Below the pieces are notes generated by a model that worked only from the letters and a program-made list of their open reading frames with translations, made no database searches and had not been told where the DNA came from. Below are positions 7,004-13,713 of a stretch of 16,875 bases of DNA, in pieces. The translations under genes and the position numbers were made by a program. Position 1 is the first letter of the stretch, and each line of letters begins with the position of its first letter. This DNA comes from JBLKSS01 sp047607725. GTDB lineage: Bacteria > Pseudomonadota > Gammaproteobacteria > Enterobacterales > Enterobacteriaceae. The stretch covers positions 1-16,875 of the forward strand of contig NZ_JBLKSS010000293.1 in the NCBI RefSeq assembly GCF_047607725.1, given 5' to 3'.

Positions 7004-8185
7004 ATGAAGACGAACGAAGCGTGCTATGAGGTAGTGGTGGCCGGCGGCGGCATGGTGGGCGCGGCGCTGGCGCTGGCGCTGGCCCAGGCGGGATTTCGGG
7101 TGCTGGTTGTTGACCCCGCCCCCCCAACGTCCGTGGCGGACGACGCGCCGCCGGATTTACGCGTGTCGGCCATCAGTTGCGCCTCGGTGGCGCTGCTGCG
7201 TCGCCTCAAGGCCTGGCAACGCATCGGCGACCGTTTTTGCGTGCCGTACCGCCGCCTGGAAACCTGGGAGTGGCCATCCTCGATGGTGGCGTTCGATGCT
7301 GACTCCCTGAGCCTGCCGGAGCTGGGTTTTATGGTGGAGAACCGCCGGCTGCAGCGGGCGCTGTGGCAGGAATTCGCCGACTGCGACCCGTTGACGCTGC
7401 GTTGCCCTGCCTCGCTCGACGCCATGGTCCATGAGGGTGGCCGCTGGCGGCTGACGCTTAGTGACGGCAGTACCGTCACGAGCCGGGTCGTCGTCGGGGC
7501 CGACGGCGCGCAGTCCTGGGTGCGGCGGCAGGCGGGCATTGCGGTCAGCGGCTGGCAGTACCGACAATCCTGCCTGCTGCTGAGCGTGGAAACCGAGGGC
7601 GAGCAACAGGACGTGACCTGGCAGGCGTTCCATCCCTCCGGACCACGGGCATTTTTACCGCTCTACGGCCGGTGGGCGTCGCTGGTATGGTATGACGGCG
7701 CGGCGCGTATCCGCCAACTGGAGAAACTCTCGCTGCCGGCGCTGGCGCGGGAAGTGCAGTCGGCCTTTCCCGCGCGGCTCGGTGCGTTCACCCTGCATGG
7801 CGCGGCATCGTTTCCCCTGACGCGTCAGCATGCCCGCGACTACGTCAAGCCGGGGCTGGCGCTGATTGGCGATGCTGCGCATACCATTAATCCGCTGGCG
7901 GGGCAGGGGGCCAATCTCGGCTTTCGCGATGCCGAGGCGTTGGCGGAGGTGTTGATTGATGCTCGCCGGCGTGACGAACCCTGGGATACGCTGGCAGTAT
8001 TGCAACGTTACCAGCGCCGCCGGCGCGGCGATAACCTGCTGATGCAAGCAGGAATGGATGCGTTCTATACGGCGTTCAGCAACGATCTGCCGCCGCTGAT
8101 GCTGGCGCGCAATCTCGGCCTGATGCTGGCTGAGCGCGCCGGCGGCGTTAAGCAGCGGGTGTTGCGCTACACGCTGGGGCTGTGA
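7004..8185 (+). CDS. ubiF: 3-demethoxyubiquinol 3-hydroxylase
   Basis: UbiF is an FAD-dependent monooxygenase that hydroxylates the last ring carbon in aerobic ubiquinone synthesis. The 393-residue product (E. coli 391) belongs to the UbiH/COQ6 family. The N-terminal dinucleotide-binding motif is VVAGGGMVGAALALALAQ. The middle motif is VVGADGAQSWVRRQAGI, and the FAD ribose-binding motif is GDAAHTINPLAGQGANLGFRD. PYRRLETWEW and QSCLLLSVETE also follow the E. coli protein. I chose ATG 7004 because TAGG lies 11 bases upstream and the N-terminus then has the usual length; a TTG at 6995 would sit only a few bases from the same site. The frame is intact. The sibling UbiH-type genes share this fold, but overall similarity and gene position favour UbiF. 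Confidence 0.94.
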   Translation: MKTNEACYEVVVAGGGMVGAALALALAQAGFRVLVVDPAPPTSVADDAPPDLRVSAISCASVALLRRLKAWQRIGDRFCVPYRRLETWEWPSSMVAFDADSLSLPELGFMVENRRLQRALWQEFADCDPLTLRCPASLDAMVHEGGRWRLTLSDGSTVTSRVVVGADGAQSWVRRQAGIAVSGWQYRQSCLLLSVETEGEQQDVTWQAFHPSGPRAFLPLYGRWASLVWYDGAARIRQLEKLSLPALAREVQSAFPARLGAFTLHGAASFPLTRQHARDYVKPGLALIGDAAHTINPLAGQGANLGFRDAEALAEVLIDARRRDEPWDTLAVLQRYQRRRRGDNLLMQAGMDAFYTAFSNDLPPLMLARNLGLMLAERAGGVKQRVLRYTLGL

Positions 8186-8200
8186 ACCCCTGTCGGGGGG

Positions 8201-8255
8201 CGACGCCCGGTGGCGTCGACCGCCTGCAGCGGGGAGCGGCTATCCCGCGCAGGCG
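8201..8255. terminator. Two GC-rich hairpins after ubiF
   Basis: The first stem is CGACGCC (8201-8207) with GGCGTCG (8212-8218) around CGGT. The second pairs CGCCTGC (8221-8227) with GCAGGCG (8249-8255) and has an inner GCGGG/CCCGC stem. They begin 15 bases after the ubiF stop, where a terminator would be expected. Neither is followed by a T-run, so if they end transcription it may be inefficient or Rho-assisted. Confidence 0.4.
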
Positions 8256-8581
8256 CCTAGACGGCATGCCGCGCGGCCGTGACCTCTGTCTTTTGTAAAC
8301 GACCATGCCCGCCTCCCACACTGAGCTATGCGCCGGCTGTTTCAGGCGACGGGTCCCCTCGCGCCAAGCTCCGCGCCGCCTGTTACAGGCGCTGGCCGTC
8401 GCTTACGCCGTGCGCTGCCTATGTCAGGGGATAACCGCTTCGCGTCCTGCGCTTCTCTTTCAGGCGATCGTTTGCGCGGGCATCGCTATCGGTATGCCGT
8501 CTCGTCGGGTAAGCATCAACTCAAAATAGAGTCAATTAAATCATAGGTTTTTTATTCAAACGCTAATGCTTCATTGCCGGG

Positions 8582-8610
8582 TTGTTACCTTCCCGCAAGG
8601 CCAATACTAT
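8582..8610 (+). promoter_or_regulatory. Candidate sigma-70 promoter for the transglutaminase-like gene
   Basis: TTGTTA (8582-8587) and TACTAT (8605-8610) are separated by exactly 17 bases, and the pair lies 66 bases before the ATG at 8677. AAGGA at 8666-8670 is a good ribosome-binding site with six bases to that ATG. Confidence 0.55.
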
Positions 8611-8676
8611 AGCCAGCATAACGGCCGCTCGCGGCGTTAATTTACAGGATGAGAAAATAATAAATAAGGACATTTG

Positions 8677-10554
8677 ATGATAAAGGGAAACGGTTATTTC
8701 GCGGTTATTGCACTTTTACTCATAAACCCCGCCCACGGTAAACGCCAATCGGTCACCGATGCGCCACTCGCCAGCCGCATCAAGGAAGCCTGTCATTTCA
8801 ACGCTGACGGCAGCGTTGATTGCCGCTACACCGCCACGGTGCAAATTTTGACCGCCGCCGGGCGCGATAGGGTATCGCGCATGGATTTCAGCTATCCGGA
8901 AGAGGATACGTTCACGCTCGTTGACGCCAGCGTACGCTTCCCGGATGAACCGGCGCAGCCGCCCATGAAGGCCAAGGTCGACATTCGGATGGAGCCTAAT
9001 CCCTACCTGGGTTTTTCGCGTAATAAAACGACTTCGCTGGCGTTTCCTCATCTACGCAAGCATGCCGTCATCCGCTATACCGTAAAGCACCACTATGCCG
9101 CCGTCCCCTATCTTCCCCATGTGACACGGATGCTGGCATTCCACCCTGACGCCGAGCGGCTGGATGCGTATCAGATGACCTATACCGCCGAGCGGCCGTT
9201 GTATTACCACGCTCAATTAACCGATCAGTTCAGGGTCAAGACCACGCGGGACAAGAAAAAGATTGAGGTGACGCTGGTCAAACCCCGCTATGAAAATTAC
9301 ATCAACGAATTGCCCAATGGTTACGTACGCACTATTCCTTATCTTCAGGTTGGCAGTTCCCTTAGCGCGCAGGACAATTTTGGCGCAATGGCGAAAAAAT
9401 ATAATCTTATTTTGCAACAACCGTTGCCGCCCGACGCACGGAGGGTGATACAAAGCCTTCAAGGGCGCCCCGCGGCCGCGCAGGTAGCGGAGATAATGCA
9501 CTACCTGCACCAGCGCTATCGTTATCTTGGCGACTGGCGCGCCAGCAACCGTGGTTATGTCCCCTTTGATCTCGCCCAAATCGAGCAGAATGGCTATGGC
9601 GACTGTAAAGATTTGTCCATCCTGCTGACGGCGATGCTGCGCGAGGCGGGCGTGCAGGCCCGTCCGGCGCTGGTGGAGCGCGGGCTGTATGCTATGCCCC
9701 TGTCGATTCCCGGCGCCACGGCCAATCACGCTATCGTGCAGGCAAAAATAGCCGGCAGAATCGAGTGGCTGGATCCGACGCAATATTTTTATGCGCCGGG
9801 TTATGTGGCCTCGGACCTTCAGGATCGCGCGGCGCTGGTGTTTACGCCGGAGGGAAAAGTGATCGTGGACGCCATCCCCGTCTTCAGCCCGCGGCAGGAA
9901 CAGCGCGTGGAGCGGGAGGAAATTTTTACCGCTGAGGGGCAGTCGACGATCCATGAGCGGCAGGTCAGGATGTTAGGCGGGGAACTGGCCACGCTGTTTC
10001 AAGGGGATAGCGACCATGGCGTGGAGAGCATCAATTTGTCGTTGTGCAACGCGGTGGCAAACGAAAACGCCCAATGCCGGGTAGAGCGCGATCCGACCCG
10101 CTATCAGTTGCCTGACGTCTATAGAGTCAATATCCACGCCGAAGATCACCACGCGCTGACGCGAATTGCGGATGCACGCTATCTCTATCTTGGTAGCCCT
10201 TACCCCACGGAGTGGGATGATTTTAACCGTTATCAGCGCGAAGGGGGGTTAACCGATATTTATTTAGGGGAACCGAGAAAGCTGCTGCGGCGGATTAATT
10301 TGGTTGGCCAGGGCATTACCGCGGCGATAGACGCCTGCCGGTTACGCTCCCAATGGTTCGATATCGACATAGCGGGAGAGAAAACTGCGCTCGGCTACCG
10401 CTACAGCAAGCAGATAACGATCAAAACGCCCTGGATAAGCCATGCCGACATCATGCAGCCGGCGTTCCAGACGTTGGTGACCCGCGCCAGCCATTGCTAC
10501 GATCGTCTTAATTTTATCGTTAATGCCCCCGGGGTTCAGACCGTGCAGCCATAA
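8677..10554 (+). CDS. Secreted DUF3857/transglutaminase-like protein of unknown function
   Basis: I do not recognise a named gene. The 625-residue product begins with a charged tip and a hydrophobic stretch (YFAVIALLLINPAHG), a likely Sec signal peptide, so it is probably periplasmic or outer-membrane associated. The N-terminal half fits DUF3857 (residues about 30-240). A transglutaminase-like fold follows, with a full catalytic triad: C310 in NGYGDCKDLSILL, H351 in TANHAIVQ and D366 in WLDPTQ. The C-terminal third (about 420-625) has no motif that I know. I chose ATG 8677 over TTG 8674 because AAGGA is six bases upstream. It lies alone between ubiF and the tRNA operon, has its own promoter-like sequence and shares the terminator at 10558. 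The family may act as cysteine peptidases or cross-linkers; the substrate is unknown. It is intact among many decayed neighbours, which suggests that it is used. Confidence 0.8.
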   Translation: MIKGNGYFAVIALLLINPAHGKRQSVTDAPLASRIKEACHFNADGSVDCRYTATVQILTAAGRDRVSRMDFSYPEEDTFTLVDASVRFPDEPAQPPMKAKVDIRMEPNPYLGFSRNKTTSLAFPHLRKHAVIRYTVKHHYAAVPYLPHVTRMLAFHPDAERLDAYQMTYTAERPLYYHAQLTDQFRVKTTRDKKKIEVTLVKPRYENYINELPNGYVRTIPYLQVGSSLSAQDNFGAMAKKYNLILQQPLPPDARRVIQSLQGRPAAAQVAEIMHYLHQRYRYLGDWRASNRGYVPFDLAQIEQNGYGDCKDLSILLTAMLREAGVQARPALVERGLYAMPLSIPGATANHAIVQAKIAGRIEWLDPTQYFYAPGYVASDLQDRAALVFTPEGKVIVDAIPVFSPRQEQRVEREEIFTAEGQSTIHERQVRMLGGELATLFQGDSDHGVESINLSLCNAVANENAQCRVERDPTRYQLPDVYRVNIHAEDHHALTRIADARYLYLGSPYPTEWDDFNRYQREGGLTDIYLGEPRKLLRRINLVGQGITAAIDACRLRSQWFDIDIAGEKTALGYRYSKQITIKTPWISHADIMQPAFQTLVTRASHCYDRLNFIVNAPGVQTVQP

Positions 10555-10557
10555 AAA

Positions 10558-10577
10558 AACGCTCCCGACGGAGCGTT
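10558..10577. terminator. Bidirectional intrinsic terminator between the transglutaminase-like gene and the tRNA operon
   Basis: AACGCTCC (10558-10565) pairs with GGAGCGTT (10570-10577) around CGAC. On the minus strand the stem is followed by a T-run (complement of the A-run 10553-10559), ideal for ending the tRNA operon. On the plus strand it is followed by CTCTTCTT, weaker but in place three bases after the stop of the upstream gene. Confidence 0.85.
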
Positions 10578-10606
10578 CTCTTCTTCCCGCCTGCGCGGGC
10601 TTGATA

Positions 10607-10681
10607 TGGCTGGGGTACCAGGATTCGAACCTGGGGATGCCGGAATCAGAATCCGGTGCCTTACCGCTTGGCGATACCCCA
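10607..10681 (-). tRNA. tRNA-Gln (anticodon CUG)
   Basis: This is a 75-base tRNA with encoded CCA and a perfect acceptor stem (TGGGGTA / TACCCCA). The T-arm is GGTTCGAATCC and the anticodon CTG is at 10649-10647. It reads CAG and is the last gene of the operon, matching E. coli glnV/glnX; which of the two copies cannot be told. All stems look intact. Confidence 0.96.
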
Positions 10682-10687
10682 AAAATA

Positions 10688-10764
10688 TGGTGGCTACGAC
10701 GGGAATCGAACCTGTGACCCCAGCATTATGAGTGCTGTGCTCTAACCAGCTGAGCTACGTAGCC
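10688..10764 (-). tRNA. Elongator tRNA-Met (anticodon CAU), intact copy
   Basis: This is a 77-base tRNA with CCA. Acceptor GGCTACG / CGTAGCC, D-stem GCTC/GAGC and anticodon stem CAGCA/TGCTG all pair. The anticodon CAT is at 10730-10728. It corresponds to E. coli metU by position. An A-C pair in the T-stem (ACAGG/CCCGT) is also present in the E. coli elongator tRNA and is not a defect. Confidence 0.95.
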
Positions 10765-10813
10765 GTTTTGTTACCGATTTTTAGCAACAGACCTTGATAT
10801 CGGCAGGTCATAT

Positions 10814-10888
10814 TGGCTGGGATACCAGGATTCGAACCTGGGGGTGGCGGGATCAAAACCCGCTGCCTTACCGCTTGGCTATACCCCA
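10814..10888 (-). tRNA. tRNA-Gln (anticodon UUG)
   Basis: This is a 75-base tRNA with CCA and anticodon TTG at 10856-10854. It reads CAA/CAG. The acceptor stem TGGGGTA / TATCCCA contains one G-U pair. It corresponds to E. coli glnU/glnW, of which E. coli has two side by side and this window only one. Confidence 0.95.
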
Positions 10889-10908
10889 TTTGCTGCTAAC
10901 CGAAACAA

Positions 10909-10993
10909 TGGTGCGGGAGGCGAGACTTGAACTCGCACACCTTGCGGCGCCAGAACCTAAATCTAGTGCGTCTACCAATTTCGCCACTCCCGC
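10909..10993 (-). tRNA. leuW: tRNA-Leu (anticodon UAG)
   Basis: This is an 85-base class II tRNA with the long variable arm and CCA. The acceptor is GCGGGAG and the anticodon TAG is at 10959-10957. It is almost identical to E. coli leuW. The one difference I noticed turns a C-G pair of the anticodon stem into U-G (CTAGA/TCTGG), which should be tolerated. It reads CUN leucine codons. Confidence 0.95.
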
Positions 10994-10999
10994 AAAGTA

Positions 11000-11076
11000 T
11001 GGTGGCTACGACGGAATTCGAACCTGTGACCCCACCATTATGAGTGCTGTATTCTAACCAGCTGAGCTACGTAGCC
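11000..11076 (-). tRNA. metT: tRNA-Met (anticodon CAU), degenerate first copy
   Basis: This is a 77-base tRNA-Met in the first position of the operon, as is E. coli metT, with acceptor stem, CCA and CAT anticodon (11042-11040) kept. Compared with the copy at 10688-10764, the D-stem half GAGC has become GAAT. That gives an A-C mismatch and a G-U pair against GCTC. The anticodon stem is CAGCA/TGGTG with a central G-G mismatch, and the T-stem has gained a G-U pair. These changes are not compensated, so the tRNA may be unstable or already a pseudogene. It may still be needed as a processing leader for the operon. Confidence 0.75.
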
Positions 11077-11114
11077 AACTTTCCACATGACCTACATTCG
11101 GCGTTGCGGGGCGC

Positions 11115-11143
11115 ATTATGCGGAGTTGACGAACTTCAGTCAA
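11115..11143 (-). promoter_or_regulatory. Strong promoter of the tRNA operon, with GC-rich discriminator
   Basis: On the minus strand TTGACT (11143-11138) and CATAAT (11120-11115) are exactly 17 bases apart. The -10 box is followed by GCGCCCC, the GC-rich discriminator typical of stringently controlled rRNA and tRNA promoters. It lies about 40 bases before the first tRNA. The -35 box sits in an inverted repeat (GTTGAC...GTCAAC) whose role I cannot tell. Confidence 0.85.
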
Positions 11144-11571
11144 CCCCTTTTTTTCGCTTAACCGGCATTGCGCGGGCCGTTTGTCTGGCTTATGAACAAC
11201 CTGACGATAAAAGCGGCTAACGCAATGATTTTCCCGCGCTCACGGGCGTGAATCGCGGGTCGGCAAGGGGCTTTTTGACCGGGGCAACATGGATGATTGA
11301 CGGGGGCGGCAGACCTCCGGTTCGCCGGCGTGATAACCGTCCTGGGAACGTCTGCGCGGCATAAGCCCGCCGTCCTGGCGCACGCTGGCGCGACATTTGC
11401 CTGTCGTTACGGCGAACATCAGAGCCAGCCACACCCGCCTTCCATCATGCCAACGCCAACGGGACCCCTGTCTGCCCTCCGGCGATGGGGTCTAGATCGG
11501 TTGCCGACCTCCGCCGAGGTGCAAAGCGCCTGGTGACGCCTGCCCGCGGCCTGCTTGCTAGAACGGAGGGT

Positions 11572-11586
11572 CGGGCGGGATGCCCG
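11572..11586 (-). terminator. Short hairpin immediately after the asnB stop
   Basis: CGGGC (minus, 11586-11582) and GCCCG (11576-11572) pair around ATCCC, directly following the asnB TAA. The position fits a terminator, but the stem is only 5 bp and no T-run follows, so it is weak. Confidence 0.3.
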
Positions 11587-13248
11587 TTAATAGGCCGAAG
11601 CGTGTACGCCCACCGCGCGACCGGAGGGATCGTCCATTTTCTTGAAGGATTCATCCCATTCAATGGCCTTGGCGGAAGAACAGGCCACAGACGGGCCGCC
11701 CGGGACGCATTCCGCGGCGCTCGGCAGCGGGAACAGCGCTTCAAACATCTCCCGGTACAGATAACCTTCTTTGGAGGTGGCCGTGTTGTACGGAAAACGG
11801 AAATGCGCATTGGCCAGCTGCCGATCGCTGATTTGCTCTGCGGCGATGGCTTTCAGGCTATCGATCCAGCTGTAGCCCACACCGTCGGAGAATTGCTCTT
11901 TTTGCCGCCAGGCGACGCTCTCCGGCAGGTAATCGGCGAAGCACTCGCGCAAAACGTGTTTTTCAATTTTGCCGTTACCGCACATTTTATCCTGTGGGTT
12001 GATTCGCATGGCCACGTCCAGGAATTGCTTATCGAGGAAGGGAACACGCGCTTCGACGCCCCAGGCGGACATCGCTTTGTTGGCGCGGGCGCAGTCATAC
12101 ATATGCAGGGCCTGCAGCTTACATACCAGCTCTTCGTGGAACTCTTTAGCGTTCGGCGCCTTGTGGAAATAGAGGTAGCCGCCGAAAACTTCATCGGCGC
12201 CTTCGCCGGACAGGACCATTTTGATGCCCATCGCTTTGATCTTGCGCGACATTAAATACATTGGCGTCGAAGCACGAATGGTCGTGACATCATAGGTTTC
12301 GATGTGATAAATCACGTCGCGAATCGCGTCCAGCCCTTCTTGCACCGTGAAATGGATTTCATGATGCACCGTGCCCAGCGCCGCCGCCATTTTACTGGCG
12401 GCGCTCAGATCCGGCGAGCCTTCCAGGCCCACGGCAAAGGAGTGCAGCTGCGGCCACCAGGCTTCGCTTTTGGCCTGGTCTTCCAACCGGCGGGCGGCGT
12501 ATTTTTTGGTGATGGCGGAAATAATGGAAGAATCAAGCCCGCCGGACAGCAGTACGCCGTAAGGCACGTCGGACATCAGATGGCTTTTCACCGACTCCTC
12601 AAGCGCCGCCTTTAGCGCCGCCTTGTCGGTAACGTTGTCCTTCACCCGATCATAGTCGAACCAATCACGCTGATAGTACTGACGCATTTCGCCGTCCTGG
12701 CTCCAGAGATAGTGGCCTGGAAGGAATTCCTGCAGCGTGCGGCAGACCGGAACCAGCGCTTTCATTTCTGATGCGACGTACAGGTTACCGTGCTCGTCAT
12801 GCCCCATATACAGGGGAATGATGCCCATGTGATCGCGGCCGATTAAATAGGCGTCTTTTTCCGTGTCGTACAGGATAAAAGCGAACATGCCGCGCAGTTC
12901 ATCCAAAAATTCCGGGCCTTTTTCCTGATACAGGGCCAGGATCACCTCACAATCGGAACCGGTTTGAAAAGCGTAGCGATCGCCCAGCTGTTCGCGGATA
13001 AGCTGGTGGTTGTAGATCTCGCCATTGACCGCCAGTACATGGGTGTGCGCCGCGTTATAAAGGGGTTGGGCGCCGGTGTTGACGTCGACGATAGACAGAC
13101 GTTCATGGGCCAGTATTGCTTTATCGCCCGCATAGACACCGGACCAGTCGGGGCCGCGATGATGCATCAGGCGGGAGCATTCCAACGCCTGTTTACGCAG
13201 TTCGACCGGATCGGTCTTCAGATCCAGCACCCCAAAAATAGAACACAT
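11587..13248 (-). CDS. asnB: Asparagine synthetase B (glutamine-hydrolysing)
   Basis: AsnB makes asparagine from aspartate, ATP and glutamine (or ammonia) in the cytosol. The 553-residue product (E. coli 554) has the N-terminal class II glutamine amidotransferase domain. The nucleophile is C2 (MCSIFGV), followed by LMHHRGPDWSG, LAHERLSIVD and AVNGEIYNH. The synthetase domain has the pyrophosphate loop LLSGGLDSSIIS near residue 230, LSGEGADEVFGGY, and VEARVPFLDKQFLDVAM. The C-terminal tail CSSAKAIEWD is also E. coli-like. The ATG at 13248 follows GAGGGAAAAGCT, a good ribosome-binding site. No lesion is visible. It stands as a single gene with long spacers on both sides. Confidence 0.97.
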   Translation of the reverse strand: MCSIFGVLDLKTDPVELRKQALECSRLMHHRGPDWSGVYAGDKAILAHERLSIVDVNTGAQPLYNAAHTHVLAVNGEIYNHQLIREQLGDRYAFQTGSDCEVILALYQEKGPEFLDELRGMFAFILYDTEKDAYLIGRDHMGIIPLYMGHDEHGNLYVASEMKALVPVCRTLQEFLPGHYLWSQDGEMRQYYQRDWFDYDRVKDNVTDKAALKAALEESVKSHLMSDVPYGVLLSGGLDSSIISAITKKYAARRLEDQAKSEAWWPQLHSFAVGLEGSPDLSAASKMAAALGTVHHEIHFTVQEGLDAIRDVIYHIETYDVTTIRASTPMYLMSRKIKAMGIKMVLSGEGADEVFGGYLYFHKAPNAKEFHEELVCKLQALHMYDCARANKAMSAWGVEARVPFLDKQFLDVAMRINPQDKMCGNGKIEKHVLRECFADYLPESVAWRQKEQFSDGVGYSWIDSLKAIAAEQISDRQLANAHFRFPYNTATSKEGYLYREMFEALFPLPSAAECVPGGPSVACSSAKAIEWDESFKKMDDPSGRAVGVHASAY

Positions 13249-13713
13249 AGCTTTTCCCTCATGATTAATCCCGGCGGTCGCCGTGTCGTCGCTTGCGCCG
13301 TCACGTTAGCAACGATTTAGCACCAAAATGGCCCAACAATTCAATATCCATGCAGAAATAAACCCTATCGGCCGAATAATATTTAATGAAATGTGCAATA
13401 AATTACATAAAAAGCAGTAAAGCAGAAGAAAAAGGCTCGTTCATTGCGAATTCGATAATGGGATTTTTACCGCCGGCGGCCGTGGCCCGGGTGCGGCGCG
13501 TAACCGCCTTGCCGACCCAGCAGGCCAAACGGGCCCTCTGGACGAGGGAATTTTGAAACAATCACGGGGCAAACCGGGCAGGGACTCTTTCGCAGTGCAG
13601 GCCCGGGAAATAACCGGGTGAGCCGGGCAGGACTTCAGATAAGGCGCAGCGGTTTTATGGTTTTCGCCACGGCGGCAGCGTCCTCACCCGCGCCGCGTGC
13701 CGCCGCGGGCAGA
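13249..13713. other. Intergenic region between asnB and nagC; nagD is absent
   Basis: I see no gene in these 465 bases. E. coli has nagD here, but none of its motifs could be read in either strand. The part next to asnB (about 13320-13460) is AT-rich and probably holds the asnB leader and promoter; I could not pick one confident -35/-10 pair. The part next to nagC is GC-rich and contains two similar CCGGGCAGG...GACT units (near 13574 and 13623) plus a hairpin at 13687-13709. Confidence 0.6.
13687..13709 (-). terminator. GC hairpin just after the nagC stop
   Basis: CCCGCG (minus, 13709-13704) pairs with CGCGGG (13692-13687) around an 11-base GC-rich loop, starting four bases after the nagC stop. 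No T-run follows, so it is a possible but weak terminator of the nag operon. Confidence 0.35.

Larger units (their letters stand above)
8186..8676. other. 491-base intergenic region after ubiF
   Basis: I see no recognisable gene here. Two overlapping frames of about 70 codons (8305-8529 and 8328-8546) have arginine- and alanine-rich composition and no convincing ribosome-binding site. The region contains two GC-rich hairpins after ubiF (8201-8218 and 8221-8255), a loosely repeated CAGGCG-centred unit in 8341-8490, and a candidate promoter at 8582-8610 for the next gene. Confidence 0.6.
11077..11586. other. Intergenic region between asnB and the tRNA operon
   Basis: I see no gene in these 510 bases. 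The part next to the tRNAs holds the tRNA promoter. The rest is GC-rich with short overlapping frames of low protein likeness. A compound hairpin lies at 11233-11259, with outer arms CCCGCG/CGCGGG and inner TCAC/GTGA. A short stem CGGGC/GCCCG lies at 11572-11586, directly after the asnB stop. Neither has a T-run. Confidence 0.6.

Noticed and set aside
8305..8546. Two short overlapping frames in the ubiF-transglutaminase spacer
   Set aside because: They have no ribosome-binding site, and arginine- and alanine-rich composition suggests chance frames in GC-rich DNA.
9217..9954. A 245-codon minus-strand open frame
   Set aside because: It is antisense to the transglutaminase-like gene, with no motif or ribosome-binding site; its arginine and histidine richness is typical of antisense GC-rich frames.
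10607..10681. Possibility that tRNA-Gln(CUG) is an amber suppressor rescuing the TAG codons in ybeZ and nagB
   Set aside because: The anticodon reads CTG, not CTA, and both genes also carry lesions that suppression could not repair.
10523..11057. Short plus-strand frames across the tRNA cluster
   Set aside because: They are translations of tRNA genes on the opposite strand, a well-known artefact (TRIRTW and GGYDGIRTCDPT-type peptides).
11485..12255. A 256-codon plus-strand open frame
   Set aside because: It overlaps the 3' part of asnB in antisense and shows no family features.
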